A program made the position numbers and the translations under genes. Of a stretch of DNA of 5,555 bases, positions 1-5,555 are shown in pieces. The notes beneath the pieces were generated by a model. The model was not told where the DNA came from. It ran no database searches and was given only the letters and a program-made list of their open reading frames with translations. Source of the stretch: Ruminococcus sp. (GTDB lineage Bacteria; Bacillota; Clostridia; Oscillospirales; Ruminococcaceae); NCBI GenBank assembly GCA_024697705.1, contig JAILFF010000032.1, forward strand, positions 1-5,555. The letters are read 5' to 3'. The number at the start of each line of letters is the position of its first letter. The stretch's first letter is position 1.

Positions 1-1264
1 CGCCGTACTTCCAGGCACGTTCGTTCTCGGCGGGATTGCGGTAATACTCTTTCAGCAGACCGGGGGTCTTGCCCTCCTCGCCGTAGACGACTATCTCGCC
101 CACCTCGCCCTGCGGAGTAAGCTCGCCGTCGCTGTCCATCAAAGCTACCTTGTAAAGCGGCGTAGGCTTGCCCATCGAGCCTGCCTTAGGCTCCATGCCG
201 TAAAGATTGCCCAGTATGACAGCCGATTCCGTCTGTCCGAAGCCCTCCATGAGCTTTAGTCCCGTGGACTCGAACCAGCGGCGGTAAACGATGGGATTGA
301 GCGCCTCGCCCGCGATACAGCTGTACTTTATCGAGCTGAGATCGTACTTCGATATACCCGCCTTGATGAAAAAGCGGTACATGGTAGGCGGCGCACAGAA
401 CGAGGTTATCCTGTAATCCTGTATCATCTTCATGAGCTTGTCGGGGTCGAAGCGGTCGAAATCGTAGATGAACGAGGTCGCCCCTGCCACGTACTGACCG
501 AACATCTTGCCCCACGCGCACTTCGCCCAGCCTGTCTCGGAAACGGTCAGGTGAAGCGAGTTCTCGTCAAGGTGATGCCAGTGCTTGCCCGTGAGGATAT
601 GCGCGGCGGCTATCGAGTAGTTATGCAGCACCATTTTCGGATAGCCCGTCGTGCCGCTCGAAAAGTACATGAGCATCGGCTCGGTAACGTGAGTCTCTAT
701 CCTCTCTCGCACGGGGGAATATTTGGCTGTCTCGGTCAGAAAATCCGTCCAGCCCTCGCGTTTCCCGTGAGTGATGAATTTCTCCTTGATGCCGCCGTAT
801 ACTTTCAGCGCCGCGTCGATATTTTCGGAAACACCGTTCTCGCCCGTGGCTACGACATAGCTTATGTCAGCCGCTTTAAAGCGGTAGATATAGTCCTTCG
901 TCGTGAGCTGATTGGTCGCGGGAACGAGTATCGCGCCGATCTTCATAAGTCCGTAAGCCAAGAACCAGAATTCGTAATGTCTTTTCAGAACAGCAAGCAC
1001 GAAATCGCCCTTTTTAACGCCGTGTGCAAGCATCATATTTGCGACGCGGCTGCTCTCGTCCATCATATCCTTGTAGGAAAAGCGGTGTTCCTCGCCGTTT
1101 TCGCCAACCCACAGTATGGCGGTCTTATCGGGTTCAAGTCTGCCCAACTCGTCCACCACGTCGTAGGAAAAATTGAAATCGTCCTTGATATCGAGAGCGA
1201 AGCTGACAAGCCTGCCTTCGGCGTCAAGCTCCTCCTTTACGAACCGCTTGTAAAAATCTTTCAT
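1..1264 (-). CDS. AMP-forming acyl-CoA synthetase (medium-chain/acetyl-CoA synthetase-like), C-terminus cut by window edge
   Basis: Activates a carboxylic acid with ATP to an acyl-adenylate and transfers it to CoA (ANL superfamily). The frame is open from the ATG at 1264 to the left edge, giving 421 visible residues; relatives are about 550 aa, so roughly 130 residues are missing, including the small C-terminal lid domain with its catalytic lysine. Seen directly: the P-loop-like A3 motif YFSSGTTGYPKM at residues 200-211, a GEA motif at 319-321, and the A5 motif GFGQTE at 341-346. The TGWAKCAWGK segment and the order of motifs resemble the medium-chain acyl-CoA synthetase branch found in Clostridia; the true substrate (acetate, propionate, longer or aromatic acid) cannot be read from this. 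The start is supported by an AGAAAGGA ribosome binding site just upstream. It lies 16 bp after the HAD gene, so it is probably the fourth gene of the tgt operon. Soluble, cytoplasmic. Confidence 0.93.
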   Translation of the reverse strand, partial: MKDFYKRFVKEELDAEGRLVSFALDIKDDFNFSYDVVDELGRLEPDKTAILWVGENGEEHRFSYKDMMDESSRVANMMLAHGVKKGDFVLAVLKRHYEFWFLAYGLMKIGAILVPATNQLTTKDYIYRFKAADISYVVATGENGVSENIDAALKVYGGIKEKFITHGKREGWTDFLTETAKYSPVRERIETHVTEPMLMYFSSGTTGYPKMVLHNYSIAAAHILTGKHWHHLDENSLHLTVSETGWAKCAWGKMFGQYVAGATSFIYDFDRFDPDKLMKMIQDYRITSFCAPPTMYRFFIKAGISKYDLSSIKYSCIAGEALNPIVYRRWFESTGLKLMEGFGQTESAVILGNLYGMEPKAGSMGKPTPLYKVALMDSDGELTPQGEVGEIVVYGEEGKTPGLLKEYYRNPAENERAWKYG

Positions 1265-1280
1265 AGTCTTTCCTTTCTGT

Positions 1281-1958
1281 TCAGCGCAAAATACCGCACC
1301 CGACGGTGCCGATAATGTCGCCTATTTCCGACGGCTGACGCGCAATAAAGTCCGCGCCCGCCTGCAAAAGCTCCTCCTCGCCGCGAAATCCCCACGCGCA
1401 GCCGATGCATTTAAGCCCCGCGTTGTGAGCCGTCTGCACATCTACGTCCGAATCGCCGATATAGACGGCGTTTCCGAGGTCGCAGTCAAGCTCTTCCGCT
1501 ATCGAATAGACGATATCAGGCGCGGGCTTGGTGGGAGTACCGTCGCGCTTGCCTCTTATCAGCGAAAATACGCCCTTTCCGAAAAGGCTTTCGACGATCA
1601 GCGCCGAAAACTCGTCGGGCTTGTTTGAAGCCACCGCGCAGAGAACGCCTTGTTCGCGAAGCCGCCCGATAAGCTCGGGGATCCCGTCATAGGGCTTTGT
1701 CTTGTCAAGGCAGCAGGCGCGGTAATTCGCCGAGAACGCCGCGTGAATCCTGTCGCGCAGTTCGGGCGGCGAGCCTTCGGGCAGAGCGCGTTCGATAAGC
1801 TTTTTCGCGCCGTTGCCGACGAAATGGCGGTACTCGTCGTAATCGTGCGTCGGGAAGCCGCCTTCGGCAAGCGCCTTATTCACTGCGTCGGCAAGATCGT
1901 ATATCGAATCGGCAAGCGTGCCGTCGAGGTCGAAGATCGCAAGGTCTATCATTTTCAT
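1281..1958 (-). CDS. HAD-family hydrolase, phosphoglycolate phosphatase-like
   Basis: Complete 225-aa haloacid-dehalogenase-type phosphatase, a cytoplasmic Mg-dependent enzyme using an aspartyl-phosphate intermediate. All four HAD motifs are visible: motif I DLDGT at residues 10-14 (D10 nucleophile, D12 acid/base), motif II serine S111 in VASNKP, motif III lysine K144 in TPTKPAPD, and motif IV GDSDVD at 168-173 with D169 and D173 as metal ligands. The roughly 90 residues between motifs I and II form the helical C1 cap seen in phosphoglycolate phosphatase and beta-phosphoglucomutase relatives. Length and motif spacing fit the Gph/PGP group, but these enzymes are promiscuous and the substrate is inferred only. 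AAGGA lies 3 nt before the chosen ATG; an ATG two codons later (1952) has 9 nt spacing and is an equally possible start. It follows the membrane protein gene after 22 bp and precedes the acyl-CoA synthetase by 16 bp. Confidence 0.93.
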   Translation of the reverse strand: MKMIDLAIFDLDGTLADSIYDLADAVNKALAEGGFPTHDYDEYRHFVGNGAKKLIERALPEGSPPELRDRIHAAFSANYRACCLDKTKPYDGIPELIGRLREQGVLCAVASNKPDEFSALIVESLFGKGVFSLIRGKRDGTPTKPAPDIVYSIAEELDCDLGNAVYIGDSDVDVQTAHNAGLKCIGCAWGFRGEEELLQAGADFIARQPSEIGDIIGTVGCGILR

Positions 1959-1980
1959 CTTTCCTTAATATATCATCTTT

Positions 1981-2706
1981 TCACCCGCTGTAAAAATCGT
2001 AGTCGGGTCTGTCGCTTGTAAAGTCCGCCGAGAGACCGTGTTCGCCTATATGATCGACGACGGAATTATCCATATATCCGTAAACGCAGGCAGACCAGCC
2101 GTTATCGTCCGCAGAGAGATAGACCCGGTCAATGCTTAGGCGAGACAGGATATAATCCCTGTCGGTAGGGACTCCTCCCGCCTCTTCCTCGGTTATGCCC
2201 TCGTCCTCGTATACTTCTCTGACCACGCCGATCATGCCCTCGACGATCTTATCCTTATCCTTAAGCACACGCTTGACGCACTCCCTTACGGGAACGGTAT
2301 CAAGCCCGCTTCCATCGTCTGTCACCTTAAGTTCTCCGCCGCCCGCGAGCGCGGGAATGCCGCGTATCAGTGCAAGCTCTCCGATCTTGCTGTCGTGCTC
2401 GAAATACAGCTCGCCGAGTTCGAGGTCAAATACCTTCAGCGCTGTAATGTATCTGAGCCTGTATTCGCGCTTTTCTCTTGCTATCCGTCTGTCATCACAG
2501 TTAATCAACTGTTTCAGGAAAAACACGCTTGCCGCCGCGATCAGCAGAAAGATCAGAGCCGCAAGATACTTTCCGCGGAAAAACATGAAGACGCAGACGA
2601 TTGCGCTTATAAATATCACGATCATACTTGTGAACATCATCGCCGTAGAGGCAGCCTCGGCAGTGTTCGATATCATTTTTTTCATGTCAAATTTTGTATC
2701 TTTCAT
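1981..2706 (-). CDS. Unrecognised protein with N-terminal two-helix membrane anchor
   Basis: I do not recognise this 241-aa protein. Seen: a polar N-terminus (MKDTKFDMKK), two hydrophobic stretches at about residues 22-43 and 47-67 joined by a short FRGKY turn, then a strongly basic segment at 73-85 and a mixed, acidic-ended soluble domain of about 155 residues. The hairpin followed by Arg/Lys suggests both ends face the cytoplasm (positive-inside rule, inference). The soluble part has a VRECVKRVLKDKDKIVEGMIG helix-like stretch (140-160) and an aromatic tail ending DRPDYDFYSG. No Cys/His clusters, nucleotide-binding loop or enzymatic motif is apparent. The frame stays open to 2784, but that extension overlaps the 3' end of tgt, so I chose the ATG at 2706, 7 bp after the tgt stop. 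No Shine-Dalgarno is seen before it, which suggests translation coupled to tgt termination. ATGs at 2685 and 2676 are alternatives, also without clear sites. Confidence 0.75.
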   Translation of the reverse strand: MKDTKFDMKKMISNTAEAASTAMMFTSMIVIFISAIVCVFMFFRGKYLAALIFLLIAAASVFFLKQLINCDDRRIAREKREYRLRYITALKVFDLELGELYFEHDSKIGELALIRGIPALAGGGELKVTDDGSGLDTVPVRECVKRVLKDKDKIVEGMIGVVREVYEDEGITEEEAGGVPTDRDYILSRLSIDRVYLSADDNGWSACVYGYMDNSVVDHIGEHGLSADFTSDRPDYDFYSG

Positions 2707-2713
2707 AGCATTA

Positions 2714-3856
2714 TCAGTCACAGAGCTTTGAAGACAGCTTTTCCGAATAGGTATTCCTGAACTCCTCAAAAGTACCCTCATCAAGCGCCTTCCTTATGCG
2801 CTCGGTAAGCGTGTTGTAGAAATACAGATTATGCTGCACCGCCAGCCTTCCCGCAAGCTGCTCGTTCGATTTGAACAAGTGCCTTATATAAGCCCGCGAG
2901 AAATTCCTGCACGTCGGACAATCGCACTCGGGGTCGAGCGGTCGGCTGTCAAGCTCGTACTGCTTATTATGCGCGTGCATCATACCGCCCCATGTGAATA
3001 TCGTCGCATGGCGGGCGTTTCTGCTCGGCATTACGCAGTCAAAAAAGTCTATCCCGCGGTAAACGGCTTCGATAATGTTCGACGGCGTACCAACGCCCAT
3101 AAGATAACGCGGTTTATCGGTCGGCATGAAAGGCTCGACCTGTTCGATAACATGGTACATGACGTCGGTAGGCTCACCCACCGCCAGACCGCCTATCGCA
3201 AAACCCGCGCAGTATTCAAGCTCGCGGATTCGCTTCATATGCTCGATACGCAGGTCGTCGTAGGTGCAGCCCTGATTGATTCCGAAGAGCATTTGTTCGC
3301 GGTTGATGGTCTCTTCAAGCGAATTGAGCCGCTTCATCTCGGCGATGCAGCGTTCGAGCCAGCGCGTGGTGCGTTCGCAGCTGCGTTTGGAGTAATTATA
3401 CTCGGCGGGATTTTCGACGCACTCGTCGAACGCCATTGCTATGGTCGATGCGAGGTGCGACTGTATGCGCATACTTTCCTCGGGTCCCATGAATATTTTT
3501 GCGCCGTCGATGTGCGAATTGAAGTAAACGCCCTCTTCCTTGATTCGGCGCAGCTTCGCGAGAGAGAACACCTGAAAGCCGCCGCTGTCGGTGAGAATGG
3601 GCTTATGCCAGTTCATAAATTTATGCAGACCGCCCATTTTATAGATTATCTCGTCGCCGGGGCGGACGTGGAGGTGGTAAGTATTGCACAGCTCCACCTG
3701 ACATTTGAGCTCGTTTGCGAGGTCGATGGAGGAAATGCCGCCTTTTATCGCGGCGGAGGTACCCACATTCATGAAAACGGGGGTCTGTATAACGCCGTGG
3801 GGCGTCCGGAACTCGCCGCGGCGGGCGCGTCCTTGAGTTTTTAGAAGTTTAAACAT
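2714..3856 (-). CDS. tgt: tRNA-guanine(34) transglycosylase
   Basis: Exchanges guanine 34 in GUN-anticodon tRNAs (Asp, Asn, His, Tyr) for a 7-deazaguanine base in queuosine formation; cytoplasmic. Complete at 380 aa, the normal bacterial length. By alignment from memory to the E. coli and Zymomonas enzymes: general base D90 in TDSGGFQVFS (89-98), D144 in FDEC (143-146), the GGLAVGE base pocket loop (222-228), nucleophile D273 in FFDCVMPSRN, and zinc ligands C311, C313, C316 and H342. C146 and V226 match positions that mark preQ1-type bacterial enzymes rather than eukaryotic queuine-type ones. Start supported by AAGGAG 5 nt before the ATG. The 108-bp gap to the upstream acetyltransferase shows no strong promoter or terminator, only T-rich and GC-rich patches, so it may share that gene's transcript. 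It heads a tight run of minus-strand genes. Odd point: the loop after the nucleophile reads NARHATIF where E. coli and Bacillus have NARNG. Confidence 0.97.
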   Translation of the reverse strand: MFKLLKTQGRARRGEFRTPHGVIQTPVFMNVGTSAAIKGGISSIDLANELKCQVELCNTYHLHVRPGDEIIYKMGGLHKFMNWHKPILTDSGGFQVFSLAKLRRIKEEGVYFNSHIDGAKIFMGPEESMRIQSHLASTIAMAFDECVENPAEYNYSKRSCERTTRWLERCIAEMKRLNSLEETINREQMLFGINQGCTYDDLRIEHMKRIRELEYCAGFAIGGLAVGEPTDVMYHVIEQVEPFMPTDKPRYLMGVGTPSNIIEAVYRGIDFFDCVMPSRNARHATIFTWGGMMHAHNKQYELDSRPLDPECDCPTCRNFSRAYIRHLFKSNEQLAGRLAVQHNLYFYNTLTERIRKALDEGTFEEFRNTYSEKLSSKLCD

Positions 3857-3964
3857 TGGTTCTCCTTATCAAAACAAAATAACACCGGGCAGGAAAAATT
3901 AAGCGGACCGGCGCAGCAAGATCAGCGCAGGTTCGTGAATATCCGCAGGCTGCAAAACAAAAAA

Positions 3965-4447
3965 TCAAAGCCTGTCCAACCGGCACACCATTATATACTC
4001 CTCGTCGTTTTCGTCATACACTTCAAACCCGACAGCAAGGTACATCTTAACGGCATAATTGGCTTTCTGCACCGCCAGCGACGCCCGCGCATACCCCGCC
4101 GCTTTAAGCTCCGAGAGCATGGCTTGCACCAGCGCCGTGCCTATCCCCATGCTGCGGTACTCCCCGTAAAGCGAGATCGCAAACGAGGGCGTTTCGTCGT
4201 CGATATGCCCGTAATCGTCCATGATACGCACCCACACCGCGCCGACGATCTTCCCGTCAGCTACCGCCGCAAGCGCCTTGTCGCATTTACCGCTGCCGAA
4301 ATCCTCGGTGTAGACCCTAAGCTCCGGGCGATAAATAATCTCACGCGGCGGAGGTTCCGCTCCCTCGGGTACGAAGATCGCCTCGTAAAGGAAGTCGTCA
4401 AGCACGGGATATTCGCTTTTTTCAAGTTTCCGTATGGTAAAATCCAT
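3965..4447 (-). CDS. GNAT-family N-acetyltransferase
   Basis: Complete 160-aa acetyl-CoA-dependent acyltransferase; cytoplasmic. The fold's landmarks are visible in order: a central beta strand KIVGAVWVRIMDDYG at about residues 66-80, motif A with strand PSFAISLYGEY (87-97) followed by the pyrophosphate-binding loop RSMGIG (98-103) and helix TALVQAMLSELKAAG, then motif B strand ASLAVQKAN (122-130) and the helix/turn AVKMYLAVGFEVYDEN (132-147) with the usual GF turn. The acceptor substrate is unknown: this family covers protein N-termini, antibiotics, polyamines and small metabolites. The DFLYEAIFVPEG N-terminal segment resembles a small group common in Clostridia (from memory). A strong GGAGG site 5 nt upstream fixes the ATG at 4447; an ATG at 4458 in another frame lies over this site and is not used. 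It is expressed from the promoter at 4486-4514 and is divergent from the Na/Pi gene. Confidence 0.92.
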   Translation of the reverse strand: MDFTIRKLEKSEYPVLDDFLYEAIFVPEGAEPPPREIIYRPELRVYTEDFGSGKCDKALAAVADGKIVGAVWVRIMDDYGHIDDETPSFAISLYGEYRSMGIGTALVQAMLSELKAAGYARASLAVQKANYAVKMYLAVGFEVYDENDEEYIMVCRLDRL

Positions 4448-4485
4448 AGCTCCTCCATGTCAAAAAACTTACGAACATAAATATC

Positions 4486-4514
4486 ATTTTATCATACACG
4501 GTCTTTTTTGTCAA
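4486..4514 (-). promoter_or_regulatory. Sigma-A promoter for the GNAT gene, extended -10
   Basis: Reading the minus strand, TTGACA (4514-4509) is followed after exactly 17 nt by TAAAAT (4491-4486), one mismatch from TATAAT, with a TGN extension directly before the -10. The predicted transcript start near 4479 gives a 5' leader of about 30 nt, just enough for the GGAGG site of the acetyltransferase. It may also serve tgt and the genes beyond, because no clear terminator separates them. Confidence 0.8.
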
Positions 4515-4643
4515 ACGGATTTTAGACATTACCCGAAAAGTGGGACAAACCGCCTGTCGAATCATCGCGATATGACGCGCTCCCCCGCCGACGCCGCAAG
4601 TGTAAATTCTTTATTAAACGTTTTCATAAGCCGACTTTTGTTG

Positions 4644-4672
4644 TTGACAAGTCCGACATAATATGATATAAT
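4644..4672 (+). promoter_or_regulatory. Perfect-consensus sigma-A promoter for the Na/Pi symporter gene
   Basis: TTGACA at 4644-4649, a 17-nt spacer, and TATAAT at 4667-4672, with TGA in front of the -10 (extended -10). All twelve box positions match consensus and the spacing is ideal. Transcription would start near 4679, about 130 nt before the symporter ATG, leaving a long leader. A promoter this strong for a transporter suggests control after initiation, either in the leader or by a repressor (inference). Confidence 0.88.
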
Positions 4673-4736
4673 ATCCACGGTATACAAAAGAAGTGAATGA
4701 ATTGTTAATTGAACGGAAATACGGTGAGGTATCTCT

Positions 4737-4808
4737 ATGGATAACGGACAAATCGGCACAGCACGGCATTTTTGCGCGGATATCAGCCGAAAGGCAGGTG
4801 CCGTTTAA
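4737..4808 (+). CDS. Possible 23-codon leader peptide upstream of the Na/Pi symporter
   Basis: An ATG at 4737 opens a 23-residue frame (MDNGQIGTARHFC, then ADISRKAGAV) ending in TAA at 4806-4808. The site GTGAGG/GAGGT at 4724-4730 sits about 6-7 nt before it, a normal ribosome-binding arrangement. The stop codon overlaps the symporter start in TAATG, the hallmark of translational coupling. The peptide has no recognisable domain and no run of one amino acid that would suggest attenuation. A longer GTG-started frame from 4693 reaches 4890 in another phase, has no good ribosome site and overlaps the symporter; I reject it. The short frame may be chance, since the same bases also fold into stems. 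Moderate-to-low confidence that it is translated. Confidence 0.35.
   Translation: MDNGQIGTARHFCADISRKAGAV
4750..4806 (+). promoter_or_regulatory. Foldable three-stem leader element abutting the symporter start codon
   Basis: The leader RNA can form a closing stem of CGGCAC (4754-4759) with GTGCCG (4798-4803), prolonged by AAA (4750-4752) with TTT (4804-4806) around one bulged T. Inside are two hairpins: CGGCA (4764-4768) with TGC and CG (4773-4778, one bulged G) around a TTTT loop, and GCC-GAAA-GGC (4786-4795) with a GNRA-type tetraloop. The 3' strand of the closing stem takes up part of the AGGTG (4796-4800) that lies 7 nt before the symporter ATG, so folding would hide its ribosome site. 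I could not match it to a known riboswitch consensus. Pairings were found by eye, with no energy calculation. Confidence 0.35.
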
Positions 4809-5555
4809 TGAATATCACGAATCTGTTCAGTCTTTTATGCGGACTGTCGCTTTTCATGTTCGGAATGTCGCTGATGGGCGACGCGCTTAAAAAGGCGGCG
4901 GGCAACAAGCTCGAAACACTGCTCGCGAAGCTTACAAACACACCGCTCAAAGGAATATTGCTCGGAACGGGCGTAACGGCTATCATACAATCTTCATCGG
5001 CTACGTCGGTCATGACCGTCGGCTTCGTTAACTCGGGCATGATGAAGTTCAGGCAGTCGATAGGCATTATCCTGGGCTCGCTTTTGGGTACGAGCATAAC
5101 CGGCTGGATAATCGCCATGTCATCTATACAGGGCGGCGAAGCCGGTTGGCTGGCGCTGCTTTCTACCGATACTATAATGGGCATTATCGCCGTTATGGGC
5201 ATTATTTTCCGTTCTTCAAAAAAGTACCGGAACGCCGGCGAGATAATGCTGGGCTTTGCGGTGCTGATGATCGGCATCGAGACCATGAGCGCGTCAATGG
5301 CTCCGCTCAAAGACAGCCCCGCATTCGTTAAGATACTCACAATGTTCTCAAACCCGTTTTTGGGCATAGTCGCAGGTACGCTGTTTACGGCGGTTCTCCA
5401 GAGCGCTTCGGCGGCGGTGGGTATACTTCAGTCGATGACGGCTACCGGCGCGATAGATTTTCAAACCTCTCTGCCTATCCTGCTGGGTATTTCGATAGGT
5501 GCTGCCGTGCCGGTTTTGATCTCGGCTTTTGCCGCCAATACCGAAGGAAAGCGCA
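4808..5555 (+). CDS. Na/Pi-cotransporter family membrane protein, C-terminus cut by window edge
   Basis: Sodium-coupled phosphate symporter family (PF02690 type, NptA/YqeW-like), an integral inner-membrane protein. 249 residues are visible; relatives run to about 540-600 aa, usually with a PhoU-like cytoplasmic tail, which lies outside. The inverted-repeat hallmark is present: QSSSATS at residues 61-67 in the first half and QSASAAV at 198-204 in the second, each in a hydrophobic hairpin. The start MNITNLFSLLCGLSLFMFGMSLMGDAL matches the usual N-terminal helix; further hydrophobic segments lie at about 46-60, 84-104, 121-134, 146-160, 184-197 and 222-243. The ATG at 4808 overlaps the stop of a possible leader peptide (TAATG) and has AGGTG 7 nt upstream. 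Expressed from the consensus promoter at 4644-4672. Odd: the Asn of the GANIGT-like motifs is absent in both halves (GSLLGT at 90-95, GISIGA at 227-232). Transport of phosphate is inferred from family; specificity is unproven. Confidence 0.92.
   Translation, partial: MNITNLFSLLCGLSLFMFGMSLMGDALKKAAGNKLETLLAKLTNTPLKGILLGTGVTAIIQSSSATSVMTVGFVNSGMMKFRQSIGIILGSLLGTSITGWIIAMSSIQGGEAGWLALLSTDTIMGIIAVMGIIFRSSKKYRNAGEIMLGFAVLMIGIETMSASMAPLKDSPAFVKILTMFSNPFLGIVAGTLFTAVLQSASAAVGILQSMTATGAIDFQTSLPILLGISIGAAVPVLISAFAANTEGKR

Larger units (their letters stand above)
4448..4807. other. Divergent intergenic regulatory region between the GNAT and symporter genes
   Basis: This stretch of 360 bp holds no convincing full-size gene. 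From left to right it contains the GNAT ribosome site and promoter (to 4514), a block of about 130 bp between the two -35 boxes, the rightward promoter (4644-4672), and the symporter leader. The middle block includes an imperfect palindrome TCATCGCGATATGA at 4562-4575 with an ATCGCGAT core and a GC-rich patch at 4574-4600. A 5-bp inverted repeat GACTT/AAGTC (4633-4637, 4649-4653) brackets the rightward -35 box. Any of these could bind a regulator, but none is a motif I can name. Both small frames crossing the region on either strand run through the promoters and look like chance. Confidence 0.7.

Noticed and set aside
551..1315. Open frame of 254 codons on the plus strand
   Set aside because: Antisense to the acyl-CoA synthetase, which carries clear ANL motifs in the other strand; no plausible ribosome site or domain.
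1981..2706. YajC preprotein translocase subunit, suggested by position after tgt
   Set aside because: YajC is about 90-110 aa with one membrane helix; this protein is 241 aa with two helices and a different soluble domain.
2707..2784. N-terminal extension of the unknown membrane protein to the ATG at 2784
   Set aside because: It would overlap the last 71 bases of tgt in another frame; the ATG at 2706 just after the tgt stop is the simpler start.
2831..3844. Long open frame (337 codons) on the plus strand
   Set aside because: It lies entirely antisense to tgt, whose catalytic residues are intact; the product is Arg/His/Ala-rich with no domain, typical of the shadow of a G+C-rich gene.
3900..3985. 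Possible terminator after the GNAT gene
   Set aside because: There is a T-run right after the stop and GC-rich repeats of GCGC further on, but the best stems are only 3-4 bp, with no stem directly followed by a T-tract.
4712..4756. Direct repeat AACGGA (4712-4717 and 4743-4748), each followed by a CGG
   Set aside because: Two six-base copies 31 bp apart are expected by chance in such a leader; no third copy or palindromic arrangement.
4693..4890. GTG-started 65-codon plus-strand frame
   Set aside because: It overlaps the symporter start by 83 bases in a different phase, has no clear ribosome site and no recognisable domain.
4783..5367. Open frame of 194 codons on the minus strand
   Set aside because: Antisense to the Na/Pi symporter; its hydrophobic Ile/Met/Pro-rich product mirrors the transporter's membrane codons.

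Overview
The window looks like a chromosomal housekeeping segment from a Gram-positive Clostridia-type bacterium, most likely a gut Oscillospiraceae/Ruminococcus-like organism. This rests on roughly balanced G+C, strong AGGAGG-type ribosome binding sites, near-consensus sigma-A promoters, and protein flavours (Tgt, acyl-CoA synthetase, Na/Pi symporter) that resemble what I remember from gut Firmicutes. The taxonomic call is inference; no marker gene is present.

Left part (1-3856), all on the minus strand and read right to left: tgt (tRNA-guanine transglycosylase) -> an unrecognised protein with two membrane segments -> a HAD-family phosphatase -> an AMP-forming acyl-CoA synthetase that runs off the left edge. 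Gaps are only 7, 22 and 16 bp, so these four genes are probably one transcript. Their functions (tRNA queuosine modification, unknown membrane role, phosphate ester cleavage, acyl activation) do not form an obvious pathway; the grouping looks like co-transcription of unrelated housekeeping genes.

Middle (3965-4447): a complete GNAT acetyltransferase on the minus strand, 108 bp upstream of tgt, with its own near-consensus promoter. I see no convincing terminator between it and tgt, so read-through into the tgt operon is possible.

Right part (4448-5555): an intergenic region of 360 bp holds two divergent, well-formed sigma-A promoters, both with extended -10 elements. The rightward one has perfect consensus boxes and drives a leader of about 130 nt. 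That leader contains a possible 23-codon peptide and a foldable three-stem element that ends at the start codon of a Na/phosphate-symporter-family membrane protein, which runs off the right edge.

I see no mobile element, CRISPR array, tRNA or rRNA. I do not see a clear undescribed system. The best leads are the structured, coupled leader of the Na/Pi gene, the unknown membrane protein tied to tgt, and the unusual sequence signatures of Tgt and the symporter.
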